A DNA stretch of 64,000 nt from Chloroflexota bacterium (lineage in GTDB: Bacteria > Chloroflexota > Anaerolineae > UBA2200). Location: assembly GCA_014360905.1 (NCBI GenBank), contig JACIWW010000005.1:85080-149079 (forward strand), given 5' to 3'. This document shows, in pieces, positions 32,994 through 41,195 of the stretch. Made by a program: the position numbers and the translations under genes. The notes below the pieces were generated by a model. That model was not told the origin of the DNA, searched no databases, and worked only from the letters and a program-made list of their open reading frames with translations. The first letter of the stretch is position 1. Every line of letters starts with the position of its first letter.

Positions 32994-34532
32994 CTATTCT
33001 ACAGGCTCGATTTCTGTCACCAGAATCCGCCGCCCTTCGACATCAGATACATTATAGAATATCTGCCCCCATATGCTCACCTTGATGCCTTCCGTACGAA
33101 GTGCTTCTAGCCGCGCCGCCAGTTTCGCATCTTTCGCTTCAATGCCATAGCGCTGGCCATCATCGCGCTGGAAGCAATCATCGTATTGTGTCCCCGGGTC
33201 TAGCGCAATGATCTTGCCTACCCAGCCTTCCGCCACCATCGCTGAAGGTGTGGGCTGTTGGGAACCACCAAGCACCTCGATAGCCGTCACCTGAATCTGC
33301 GAGCGATTCACATCCGTGATGCCGCAGGTGAGTTGTCCCCACACTCGTATAGCGGTTCCGGTGTCACGCAGGTTCTGCAACTGTGCATCAAGCGCTGCGT
33401 CACTGCTGTCAATACCATACCGCACCGGGAAATCGCCTGCCAAGATGAAACAGTCATCGTATTCCGCCGCAGGGATACTGATAATCTTTCCTTCCCACCG
33501 CTCCACTTTTTCCGGAGGAGAAGGCGTGTCCAGTCCTTCTCGTCGTAAGCGGGTTACGACAAGCTGACACCCACCGTAATCGGGCACATCGCAGGTGAGC
33601 GTGCCCCAGAAATGCGCGTAGGTCCCCAAGGTGCGCAGTTCCTTAAGTTGGGCCTCGATTGTCGGATTTGCACCCTGCAAGCCGATCTTGCCCGTGCCCT
33701 CTGGCTCCAGGGCGAGGTAATCATCGAACTGTGCGTCCAGGGGCAGGCCAATGGCCCGACCATACCAACCCACAACGGGTTTACCTCTCCCTTGACTGGT
33801 GCCTTCTTTTACCTCCCCATCTGTTCCGATTTCGCCCTGCCACTGAAAGCCAGTGCTTTCGTTCACAACGCTCACCTTGTAAGTAACTTGGCCAGGTGCG
33901 ACTATAGGATAGGAAATGGTAACTACCCACTCACCAGCACGGTATTGGTATGTTTCTGCACCGACCAAGCCCTCTGGAGTAATGCGCGTCCGTGTCCACG
34001 TCAATTCGGCCAAGGGAATCTGCACTTTGTACTGCGCACTGAGGTAGGTCAAAACCAGGTCGCGGGCAGCCAGAACTGGATCAGATATCTCAGCAGCGGG
34101 CTTTTTGACGTTGCCCGTTGCGTCAACTGCACCCAACCACTGAAAGCCCGTGGATAAATTGGTGATCACAACCTGATACAATACCATTTCCGGGGATGTG
34201 ATCGGATAAGAGATGGTGATAATCCAATCTCCCGCAATGTAGCGGTAAGTCTCCGCCCCGATCAACCCGGGTGGGGTAGCGCGTTCTTCAGACCAAGGCA
34301 ATCCCACCGCTGGTGCATCCGCGCCGAGTTGCTCTCTGAGGTAGGATAGTACAGCCTCTCGGGCAGTGTGAACTTCTTGGGGTGCTGTTATAGTGCCTTC
34401 CGTTGGGGTTGGCTGTACAGCCGCCTGGGTCGGGGTTGCAGTTGGTGTAGGGGCGATTTTCTTGCACGCACTAATAACTAGGATGCTTATCAAAACAATT
34501 AGAAATCGCAGAGCACAATGTTTCCATTTCAT
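32994..34532 (-). CDS. Lipoprotein built of two kinds of tandem repeat
   Basis: The 512-residue protein has a signal peptide with a lipobox (LVISAC, Cys23) and a Thr/Pro-rich linker, then two repeats of about 85 residues (AETYRYIAGDWIITISYPI and AETYQYRAGEWVVTISYPI). Three repeats of about 75 residues follow, each with GKII/GRAI...YDDCF or FDDYL, a short helix and WGQL/WGTL...V. Neither repeat kind is one I can name. It would sit on the outer face of the membrane. The arrangement suggests binding of a polymer or another protein. Confidence 0.72.
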   Translation of the reverse strand: MKWKHCALRFLIVLISILVISACKKIAPTPTATPTQAAVQPTPTEGTITAPQEVHTAREAVLSYLREQLGADAPAVGLPWSEERATPPGLIGAETYRYIAGDWIITISYPITSPEMVLYQVVITNLSTGFQWLGAVDATGNVKKPAAEISDPVLAARDLVLTYLSAQYKVQIPLAELTWTRTRITPEGLVGAETYQYRAGEWVVTISYPIVAPGQVTYKVSVVNESTGFQWQGEIGTDGEVKEGTSQGRGKPVVGWYGRAIGLPLDAQFDDYLALEPEGTGKIGLQGANPTIEAQLKELRTLGTYAHFWGTLTCDVPDYGGCQLVVTRLRREGLDTPSPPEKVERWEGKIISIPAAEYDDCFILAGDFPVRYGIDSSDAALDAQLQNLRDTGTAIRVWGQLTCGITDVNRSQIQVTAIEVLGGSQQPTPSAMVAEGWVGKIIALDPGTQYDDCFQRDDGQRYGIEAKDAKLAARLEALRTEGIKVSIWGQIFYNVSDVEGRRILVTEIEPVE

Positions 34533-34640
34533 GGCTGTCCTCCTCTTCCGGCATTGCAGGGACAGCTTTATTTTACTGCGTTATGAACGGTTGTCAAAAG
34601 AGGTTCTGGGCTATGATGTACTTCTGGACCAAAAGTTGGC

Positions 34641-37487
34641 TCATGCTCTGCTAGGGCTAGGCGCACTCCGCGCTTGGCGAGATAGGATCCACTTGGCCAA
34701 CTCGGCAGCAATGGATGGGATTAGCGTCAGAGGCAGGATGGTTAACCAATCGCGCAAGGGCAACTCAAAAGTGTAGAAGATGGGCTCGAGCAGCGGCAAA
34801 TAGACCACAGCCAGCATAAGCAAGAATGAGCTGAGCGTAGCCCAAACCATATAGCGATTGCTAAAAACGCCAAGTTTGAGCAAGGGATAACGCTCCGAGC
34901 GCGACGTGTAAGCCCGAAATAGTTCGGCTGAAATGAGGGTGACGAAGGCGATCGTTTGTGCTGCGATCAAGGAATCCGGGTAAAGGCGCAGGCCAAGCAC
35001 GAATCCACCTAGCGTGGATGTGGTGATAGCCACTGCCTGAACGGTGGTGTTCCAGATCATTTCGCGGTTGATAATTGGTTCGCGCGGCGGGCGTGGCGGC
35101 CTGTCCATGATATCCGGTTCACCTGCCTCCAGCCCCAAGGCTAAGGCAGGCAGGCCATCGGTGACGAGGTTCAGCCACAGAAGGTGGATAGGACGTAATG
35201 GTATAGGTAAGCCCGCCAACATGGAAAGGAATATGACCAAAATCTCGCCAACATTACAGGACAGCAGGTAGTAGACAAATTTGCGAATATTGGAGTAGAT
35301 GATGCGTCCTTCCTCAACGGCGGCGACGATAGAAGCAAAGTTGTCGTCGGTAAGGATCATGTCGGCGGTCTCCTTGGCTACATCAGTGCCCGTAATGCCC
35401 ATGGCAATGCCGATATCGGCCCTTTTCAGGGCAGGGGCATCGTTTACTCCGTCGCCCGTCATGGCTACTACATGGCCAATCGTTTTCAATCCATCTACAA
35501 TGCGCACCTTATGCTCTGGCGAGACACGGGCATAAACGTCCACATTGCCTACGACTTGGATAAAATCCTCATCGCTTATCCGATCCAGTTCTGATCCGGT
35601 AAGAGCCAGGTGACCACTGGTAAGAAAGTTTAGCTCTTTGGCGATGGCAACGGCTGTATCTTGATGGTCACCTGTAATCATCACCGCTTTGATTCCTGCT
35701 CGCCGGCAGGTAGCAACAGCATCATAGGCCTCAGGACGGGGTGGGTCGATCATACCGGTCAGGCCCAGGAAGACCAAGTTGCGCTTTTCAGTCCAATCCA
35801 GCGGTTTTCCCTCGTGTATTGGGCGATAGGCTACTGCTAGCACACGCAATGCCTGGCTGGCCATGGCGTCGTTGGCCGCGAGGATCTTGGAGCGCATCTC
35901 CTCTGTCAAGGGGCGCAACTGCCCATCATCTTGAACGTGACTGCATAGTTGCAGCAAGATATCCGGAGCACCCTTGACATATGCTCTGAAGGGAGGATTC
36001 TCTCCATGCACAGCGTGTACTGTGGTCATGCGCTTGCTGGCAGAATCAAATGGCACTTCCGCCACACGCGGCTGCTCTTTTTCCAATTGCTCTCGCCACA
36101 GGCCCGCCTTTGCCGCGAGCACTACGAGAGCGCCTTCCGTGGGATCGCCGACCATGCGCCAGCTCTCTTTTGCTTCGCTGTTGTTCTGCTCAATGCGCTC
36201 CAGATGCGCATCATTGCATAGCAGGGCACCTTGTAGTAGGAGCCATAGTGGTGGGATAGAGCGTGGCTCAACGGGCTGGCCATCCAATTTGAATTCGCCA
36301 TATGGGGAGTATCCTTGGCCAGTAACATGATATAGCTTGTCATTAACCCAGACCTGGGTTACGGTCATTTCATTTTGGGTCAATGTGCCTGTCTTGTCGG
36401 AACAGATTACAGTAGCGGTGCCGAGCGTTTCCACAGCAGGAAGACGGCGCAGCAGTGCATGCCGGCGAACCATGCGCTGCATGCCCAAAGCCAAACAGAT
36501 GGTCACCACGGCAGGCAGTCCTTCGGGCACAGCCGCAATGGCCAAACTGATAGCAGTCATGAACAACTCCAGGATTTCCCCTTGATGAGTGCTAAAGTAC
36601 GAAACAAGTCCCTGGGTGAGGACAACACCTGGCTGCGTATCACGAATGATACCTATCAAGAAGATGAGGCCGCAGATAGCCAGCGCAGCGGTTCCTAATA
36701 CCTTGCCTAACTCGGCCAGGCGCCTTTGCAGCGGCGTCTCCTCGGCACTGACCGAGCTCAGCATCTGGGCGATCAACCCGAACTGGGTATGCATTCCCGT
36801 TGCGGTAACAATGCCCTTGCCACGACCGTAGGTCACCACGGTACCCATGAAGGCGCTATTGCTGCGGTCTCCAACTGGGATATCGGCATCGAGCACTACC
36901 GAAGCGTTCTTTTCAACGGGAGTAGATTCGCCTGTCAGCGAGGCCTCCTGAATGCGCAGGTTGACACTCTCGATCAGACGCAAGTCCGCAGGGACATTGT
37001 TGCCCGCGGTGAGCACAACCAGGTCACCAGGAACCAATTGCTCCGATGGGATGGTTTCCTGGTGGCCATCGCGAATGACCACTGCAGTGGGAGCAGCCAT
37101 GCGCTTTAATGCCTGCAGTGATTTTTCGGCGCGCCATTCTTGAAGCACTCCCAGCACTGCATTGATGGTGACAATGGCGAGAATAGCGGCTGCATCAACC
37201 CACTCGCCAATGGCCATCGAAATCAGGGCTGAAGCGATCAGCAGCAATACTAAAAAGTCCTTGAATTGATCAAGGACGAGCTTCCAAAAAGAAACGCCTG
37301 CCGCCTCTTGTAACTTATTGGGGCCATAGATTGCCAAGCGCCTTTGCGCTTCTTGTGTGCTCAGCCCGAGATTGAGATCCGTGTGTAGGGCGCGGACTAG
37401 GGTATCCAATGGCTGGGCGTGCAATTTAGCCGAGCCATTGGGCAGCTCTTCATTATGTCTGGCTGCGGTTGTCTTGTTATTTGTCAT
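34641..37487 (-). CDS. P2A-type calcium-transporting ATPase (SERCA-like)
   Basis: The 948-residue P-type ATPase has the phosphorylation motif DKTGTLTQNEMTV, the hinge TGDGVNDAPALKRADIG and the actuator motif ASLTGEST. Ion-site residues match those of SERCA: VPEGLPAVVT in helix M4, SCNVGEILV in M5 and LLWLNLVTDGLPA in M6, which supports Ca2+ transport out of the cell. The ATG at 37487 is preferred to an upstream start because GGAGA lies six bases before it. A cation ATPase N-terminal domain and a C-terminal six-helix domain are both present. Confidence 0.9.
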   Translation of the reverse strand: MTNNKTTAARHNEELPNGSAKLHAQPLDTLVRALHTDLNLGLSTQEAQRRLAIYGPNKLQEAAGVSFWKLVLDQFKDFLVLLLIASALISMAIGEWVDAAAILAIVTINAVLGVLQEWRAEKSLQALKRMAAPTAVVIRDGHQETIPSEQLVPGDLVVLTAGNNVPADLRLIESVNLRIQEASLTGESTPVEKNASVVLDADIPVGDRSNSAFMGTVVTYGRGKGIVTATGMHTQFGLIAQMLSSVSAEETPLQRRLAELGKVLGTAALAICGLIFLIGIIRDTQPGVVLTQGLVSYFSTHQGEILELFMTAISLAIAAVPEGLPAVVTICLALGMQRMVRRHALLRRLPAVETLGTATVICSDKTGTLTQNEMTVTQVWVNDKLYHVTGQGYSPYGEFKLDGQPVEPRSIPPLWLLLQGALLCNDAHLERIEQNNSEAKESWRMVGDPTEGALVVLAAKAGLWREQLEKEQPRVAEVPFDSASKRMTTVHAVHGENPPFRAYVKGAPDILLQLCSHVQDDGQLRPLTEEMRSKILAANDAMASQALRVLAVAYRPIHEGKPLDWTEKRNLVFLGLTGMIDPPRPEAYDAVATCRRAGIKAVMITGDHQDTAVAIAKELNFLTSGHLALTGSELDRISDEDFIQVVGNVDVYARVSPEHKVRIVDGLKTIGHVVAMTGDGVNDAPALKRADIGIAMGITGTDVAKETADMILTDDNFASIVAAVEEGRIIYSNIRKFVYYLLSCNVGEILVIFLSMLAGLPIPLRPIHLLWLNLVTDGLPALALGLEAGEPDIMDRPPRPPREPIINREMIWNTTVQAVAITTSTLGGFVLGLRLYPDSLIAAQTIAFVTLISAELFRAYTSRSERYPLLKLGVFSNRYMVWATLSSFLLMLAVVYLPLLEPIFYTFELPLRDWLTILPLTLIPSIAAELAKWILSRQARSAPSPSRA

Positions 37488-37576
37488 GATGTATCTCCTG
37501 GCAATCAAAAGTCACACGATATTTCCTATGCCAAGCTTTCATATTACAGCGCATGCCTAAAGGGCTTTGCGTCAAA

Positions 37577-37620
37577 AGACCTTCGGCTCTTCCGCAGACA
37601 ACAGAAGAAACCGAAGGTCT
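37577..37620 (-). terminator. Hairpin downstream of tRNA-Glu
   Basis: AGACCTTCGG (37577-37586) and CCGAAGGTCT (37611-37620) form a perfect 10-pair stem with inner pairing. On the minus strand it is followed by TTTTG. It lies 165 bases beyond the tRNA, so the tRNA precursor would have a long trailer. Confidence 0.45.
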
Positions 37621-37784
37621 CGCTTATTAGTAGAGCGCATTGGAAACCCCTATATTTGCTCTACCAACCAGCGGGCCGGGCGACACGCGCCGTGCTGACG
37701 GCCTCGCTGTGGGAAGCTACTCCCCTTCGCATGCTCGTCATAGATCCGCAGGAGTCACTGCCTTGTGCTCCCCTGCTTGAAAGG

Positions 37785-37858
37785 TAGCGCATGGGGGATT
37801 CGAACCCCCGATCTCCTCCTTGAGAGGGAGGTGTCCTAGGCCGCTAGACGAATGCGCC
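37785..37858 (-). tRNA. tRNA-Glu (CTC)
   Basis: The 74-base cloverleaf is complete. The acceptor stem is GGCGCAT/ATGCGCT with a G-U first pair, the D arm GTCT/GGAC, the anticodon arm CCTCC-CTCTCAA-GGAGG with anticodon CTC, and the T arm GGGGG-TTCGAAT-CCCCC. The discriminator base is A. CCA is not encoded. Confidence 0.95.
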
Positions 37859-37872
37859 ATACAACAACAAAC

Positions 37873-37901
37873 ATTGTAACCGCAAAATTTCGCTTTGTCA
37901 A
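37873..37901 (-). promoter_or_regulatory. Promoter of tRNA-Glu
   Basis: On the minus strand TTGACA (37896-37901) and TACAAT (37873-37878) are 17 bases apart. The tRNA begins about 15 bases after the -10 element. Confidence 0.7.
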
Positions 37902-37931
37902 ATTTTCATGGCTCGGGTTGGTCTTGTTGAC

Positions 37932-37960
37932 TTGTGCATATTGTATTCATATGCTACAAT
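37932..37960 (+). promoter_or_regulatory. Promoter of the yraN-miaA pair
   Basis: TTGTGC (37932-37937) and TACAAT (37955-37960) are 17 bases apart. It is divergent from the tRNA promoter. A start near 37967 makes the GTG at 38002 the first suitable start codon of yraN. Confidence 0.5.
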
Positions 37961-38001
37961 TAGCGCCAGTTTGCGGGGAACAGTTGTATGAGGATAGAGC
38001 G

Positions 38002-38376
38002 GTGCCCAATACAAGACAAACCCTCGGACAGCGGGGCGAAGAATTGGCAATGCGCTATCTGCAGCAACTTGGCTACGTGATTGTGGAGCGGAATTACCGC
38101 TCTCCAGAGGGTGAAATTGACATAATTGCACATGATCAGGGGCGCCTTGCTTTTGTTGAGGTGCGTACACGCCGGGGTACGGCTTTTGGGACGCCAGAAG
38201 AATCCATCACCTTTGAGAAGCAAGCAAGACTGGCGACTGTGGCACGCCAATATTTGCAGGAAAAGGGTGATTGGGATGTGGAGTGGGGCATTGATGTGGT
38301 GGCCGTGGAGTTCTCGGCGGGTGGAGTCCTGCAGCGCATTGATTTGATTCGCAACGCGGTCATGGAGAAAGGATGA
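38002..38376 (+). CDS. YraN/UPF0102 family nuclease-like protein
   Basis: From the GTG at 38002 the protein is 124 residues, the usual length. It shows the UPF0102 pattern LGQRGEELAMRYLQQLGY, then SPEGEIDIIAHDQGRLAFVE and VRTR, which carries the PD-(D/E)xK-like residues Glu-Ile-Asp and Glu-Val-Arg. The family is predicted to act on Holliday-junction-like DNA but is poorly characterised. GAGGAT lies 6 bases before the GTG. It overlaps miaA by 4 bases. Confidence 0.85.
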   Translation: MPNTRQTLGQRGEELAMRYLQQLGYVIVERNYRSPEGEIDIIAHDQGRLAFVEVRTRRGTAFGTPEESITFEKQARLATVARQYLQEKGDWDVEWGIDVVAVEFSAGGVLQRIDLIRNAVMEKG

Positions 38377-39311
38377 CCTCAACGGCGGATGGGCTTCTCC
38401 TTATTGCCATTGTAGGTCCAACAGCAATTGGTAAGACAGCGCTAGCCATACGGCTGGCTGATGAGTTGCCTGTGGAGGTGGTCTCTGCCGATTCTCGTCA
38501 GGTCTACCGCTATATGGACATAGGCACAGCCAAGCCGACGGTAGAAGAGCGTCAGCGGGTACGGCATCATCTTCTGGATATCGTGGACCCTGATGAAGTA
38601 TTTACTTTGGCGCAGTACCAGCAGTTAGCCTATGCAGCGATAGACGACATCCAGCGCCGCAGGCGAATCCCATTGCTCGTGGGTGGAACTGGGTTGTATG
38701 TAAAAGCGGTGTTAGAGGGACTTAGCATCCCGCGAGTGCCGCCAGATCAGCGTCTGCGCGAGCAGCTCTATGCCGAAGCAGCAGCCAAGGGTTATGAGGA
38801 ATTGCACCGCCGCCTGAGCGAGCTGGATCCAGTGGCCGCTGAGCGCATCGATGCGCGCAATGTACGACGGGTGGTGCGCGCTTTGGAGGTCTGTTATTTG
38901 ATGGGGCGGCCCATTTCCAGTGCGCAGGAGGTGCGGCCGCCCCCATACTCGGTCTTGTCCATTGGCCTGACCATGCCACGCCAGTTGCTCTATCAGCGCA
39001 TTGATCAGCGAGTGGAGCGGATGCTGGCTGCTGGCCTGGTCGAAGAAGTGCGCTCTTTGGTCGCACGTGGCTATGGCTACGATCTGCCATCTATGTCTGG
39101 GCTGGGCTATCGCCAGATTGGTATGTATCTCCGTGGTGAGGTAACCTTAGAGGAAGCTGTAGCGCTGATCAAACGTCATACCCGTCGCTTTGTGCGTCAT
39201 CAAGCGAATTGGTTCCGAGAGGATGATCCAGCGATTGTTTGGTTCAATGCTGCCGATGATATCTTCGAGGCAGTGCTGAGGAGAATCAAGGGATTCCTGG
39301 GGATGATCTAA
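38373..39311 (+). CDS. miaA: tRNA dimethylallyltransferase MiaA
   Basis: The 312-residue protein has the P-loop VGPTAIGKTALAIRLA, the conserved SADSRQVYRYMDIGTAKPT and DPDEVFTLAQYQ, and the GLGYRQIGMYLRGE motif. The RRFVRHQANWF region near the C-terminus is also typical. MiaA adds the dimethylallyl group to A37 of tRNAs reading UNN codons. It overlaps yraN and belongs to the same transcript. Confidence 0.95.
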   Translation: MTSTADGLLLIAIVGPTAIGKTALAIRLADELPVEVVSADSRQVYRYMDIGTAKPTVEERQRVRHHLLDIVDPDEVFTLAQYQQLAYAAIDDIQRRRRIPLLVGGTGLYVKAVLEGLSIPRVPPDQRLREQLYAEAAAKGYEELHRRLSELDPVAAERIDARNVRRVVRALEVCYLMGRPISSAQEVRPPPYSVLSIGLTMPRQLLYQRIDQRVERMLAAGLVEEVRSLVARGYGYDLPSMSGLGYRQIGMYLRGEVTLEEAVALIKRHTRRFVRHQANWFREDDPAIVWFNAADDIFEAVLRRIKGFLGMI

Positions 39312-39346
39312 AAATACAAGACAAGGTGGGTTTTTGCAGAGAGCCT

Positions 39347-41155
39347 ATGGGACTGAAAGCAGGGGATGTATTAGCAGGCAAATTCAAGGTAGTCACTGAG
39401 ATTGGCGAAGGCGGCTTTGGCAAGATATACCTGGGTTACGACGAAGGCATGGATCGCTATGTAGCAATTAAGGAGTTGCTGCATGAGAGTGCCGAGGTAA
39501 GCCCCGAGGACTATGAGGACTATAAACGGCGCTTCCGCAAGGAAGCGCAGGTCGTCAGCAAGTTTTCTCACCCCAATGTGGTCACCGCTTATTCGTTAGA
39601 ATCAGACGACGAAGGCGATCTCTATCTCATCCTGGAGTATGTGGATGGCGGCAGTCTGAAAAGCTTGCTTGCTCAAGGTCCATTGGAGCCAGCCCGCGCA
39701 GTAGCCATTGCCCTAGACCTTTGTGAAGCGATTGATGCAATCTGGAAGTGGGACATTGTCCACCGTGATATCAAACCCAGCAATATCCTGCTTACGAAGG
39801 AAGGGCAGGCCAAACTTACGGACTTTGGCGTTGCCCAGGTAGGACATGAAACAAGGCGCACGCAGGAAGCACGTGCTCACCCCGGCACTCCGGCGTACAA
39901 GTCGCCGGAACAGGCCAGCAGTACCGGCTACTTGGATCAGCGCTCAGACTTGTATGCATTAGGTCTCGTGTTGTATGAAATGCTGACGGGCAAGCTATAC
40001 TTGCGCAATCGCGTGCCTCCTCACCGTTTGAACCGCAAGGTATCGCGAGCACTAAGCGCGGTGGTGATGAAAGCACTGCAGGAAAATCCTGCTGACCGCT
40101 ATCAGTCTGCACAAGAGATGCGCGCTGCTTTGCAGGAAGCGATCAAGGGTGGGCAATTTGCCAACATACGTAGCGCATTGGGCACGCTGCGTGAGATTCC
40201 TGTGCGCGGTGTTGCTTTTGCCATGGCGTTGCTGGCATTGGCGGCCGCAATCTACCTGGGGACACGAACTTATGATGGGTCGCGTGGCGTGACTGTCGGC
40301 TTGACTGCCACAGCGGAAACGCGACGGGAGACATTGCGTGCACAGTTGCTGGCTACGCCCACGTTCACCATGTCGCCTACACCGGTCTTTACGGATGCCT
40401 TTGAGCCAGACGATGTCAATCCAAAGGCAATTGCCCTGGGCGAGACCCAGCGACACAACTTCTACCCGGACGGAGATGCGGACCGGGTTAGCTTTCGCGT
40501 CAAAGCTGGTCGGGTCTATGGGGTGATTACTAGTGACTTGGCTATTGGTGTGGACACCGTGGTCGTCGTGTCCGTAGCTGGACAGCGCTATGAAAACGAT
40601 GATGCGCAGGCAGGAAGCCTGGGCTCTGAAGTCTACTTCAAGGCGCTGGCGGAGGCAGTTGCCGTGGCTACAATTAGCAACAAGGGGGTCTATAATCCGG
40701 ATGCCAGTTATGATTTGACTGTGATAGAACTGCCTCCTACGCCCCTGCCTACGCCAACAGGCACGCAATCGCCATCAGTGACTCCGACAAGCACACCCAC
40801 GCCGACCGGCACTCCAACGACAACCCCCACGCCTACGCCTACGGAGACCAGAACTCCCACACCGACAAGTACACAGACTCTCACGCCAACCTATACGCCT
40901 ACACCGACCATTACCAGGACACCTATTCCAACAGAGACCAAGACACCTGTACCGACCGAGACCACTGCACCGACGCGAACATACACGCCAACGGCAACGT
41001 ACACGCCGACCGAGACATCTACGCCAACGGAGACGCATACACCGGTACCGCCGACACCCACCCATACGGTGACACCTGAGCCAACAGCGACTTTGGAACC
41101 TACACCCACAGAAACCTCGGCGATGAGCATCTACCTGAACGGTAACTATGGTTAA
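39347..41155 (+). CDS. Transmembrane Ser/Thr protein kinase with extracellular Thr/Pro-rich tail
   Basis: The kinase domain lies in residues 10-280: the Gly loop IGEGGFGKIYLG, the Lys in VAIKELLHES, the catalytic loop IVHRDIKPSNILL, DFG in LTDFGVAQV, and APE as KSPEQASS. A single transmembrane segment follows at about 287-305. An outer domain of about 130 residues (FEPDDVNPKAIALG...DADRVSFRV) reads like a pre-peptidase C-terminal-type beta domain. The protein ends in a long TPT-rich linker. The ATG at 39347 matches the family start; a GTG at 39326 has no ribosome site. The input signal is unknown. Confidence 0.88.
   Translation: MGLKAGDVLAGKFKVVTEIGEGGFGKIYLGYDEGMDRYVAIKELLHESAEVSPEDYEDYKRRFRKEAQVVSKFSHPNVVTAYSLESDDEGDLYLILEYVDGGSLKSLLAQGPLEPARAVAIALDLCEAIDAIWKWDIVHRDIKPSNILLTKEGQAKLTDFGVAQVGHETRRTQEARAHPGTPAYKSPEQASSTGYLDQRSDLYALGLVLYEMLTGKLYLRNRVPPHRLNRKVSRALSAVVMKALQENPADRYQSAQEMRAALQEAIKGGQFANIRSALGTLREIPVRGVAFAMALLALAAAIYLGTRTYDGSRGVTVGLTATAETRRETLRAQLLATPTFTMSPTPVFTDAFEPDDVNPKAIALGETQRHNFYPDGDADRVSFRVKAGRVYGVITSDLAIGVDTVVVVSVAGQRYENDDAQAGSLGSEVYFKALAEAVAVATISNKGVYNPDASYDLTVIELPPTPLPTPTGTQSPSVTPTSTPTPTGTPTTTPTPTPTETRTPTPTSTQTLTPTYTPTPTITRTPIPTETKTPVPTETTAPTRTYTPTATYTPTETSTPTETHTPVPPTPTHTVTPEPTATLEPTPTETSAMSIYLNGNYG
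40735..41118 (+). repeat. Low-complexity Thr/Pro repeat inside the kinase gene
   Basis: About 380 bases of imperfect ACN-CCN codon repeats encode a (T-P-T)n tail between the outer domain and the C-terminus. Variation between units is high, which argues against recent expansion. Confidence 0.8.
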
Positions 41156-41195
41156 AGCATCTCTTGCTTAAAATAGTGAGGAGTGAAAGGGCATC

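Noticed and set aside
40735..41118. CRISPR or satellite-like array
   Set aside because: The repeat is an in-frame Thr/Pro codon repeat within the kinase gene, with no constant repeat length or spacers.
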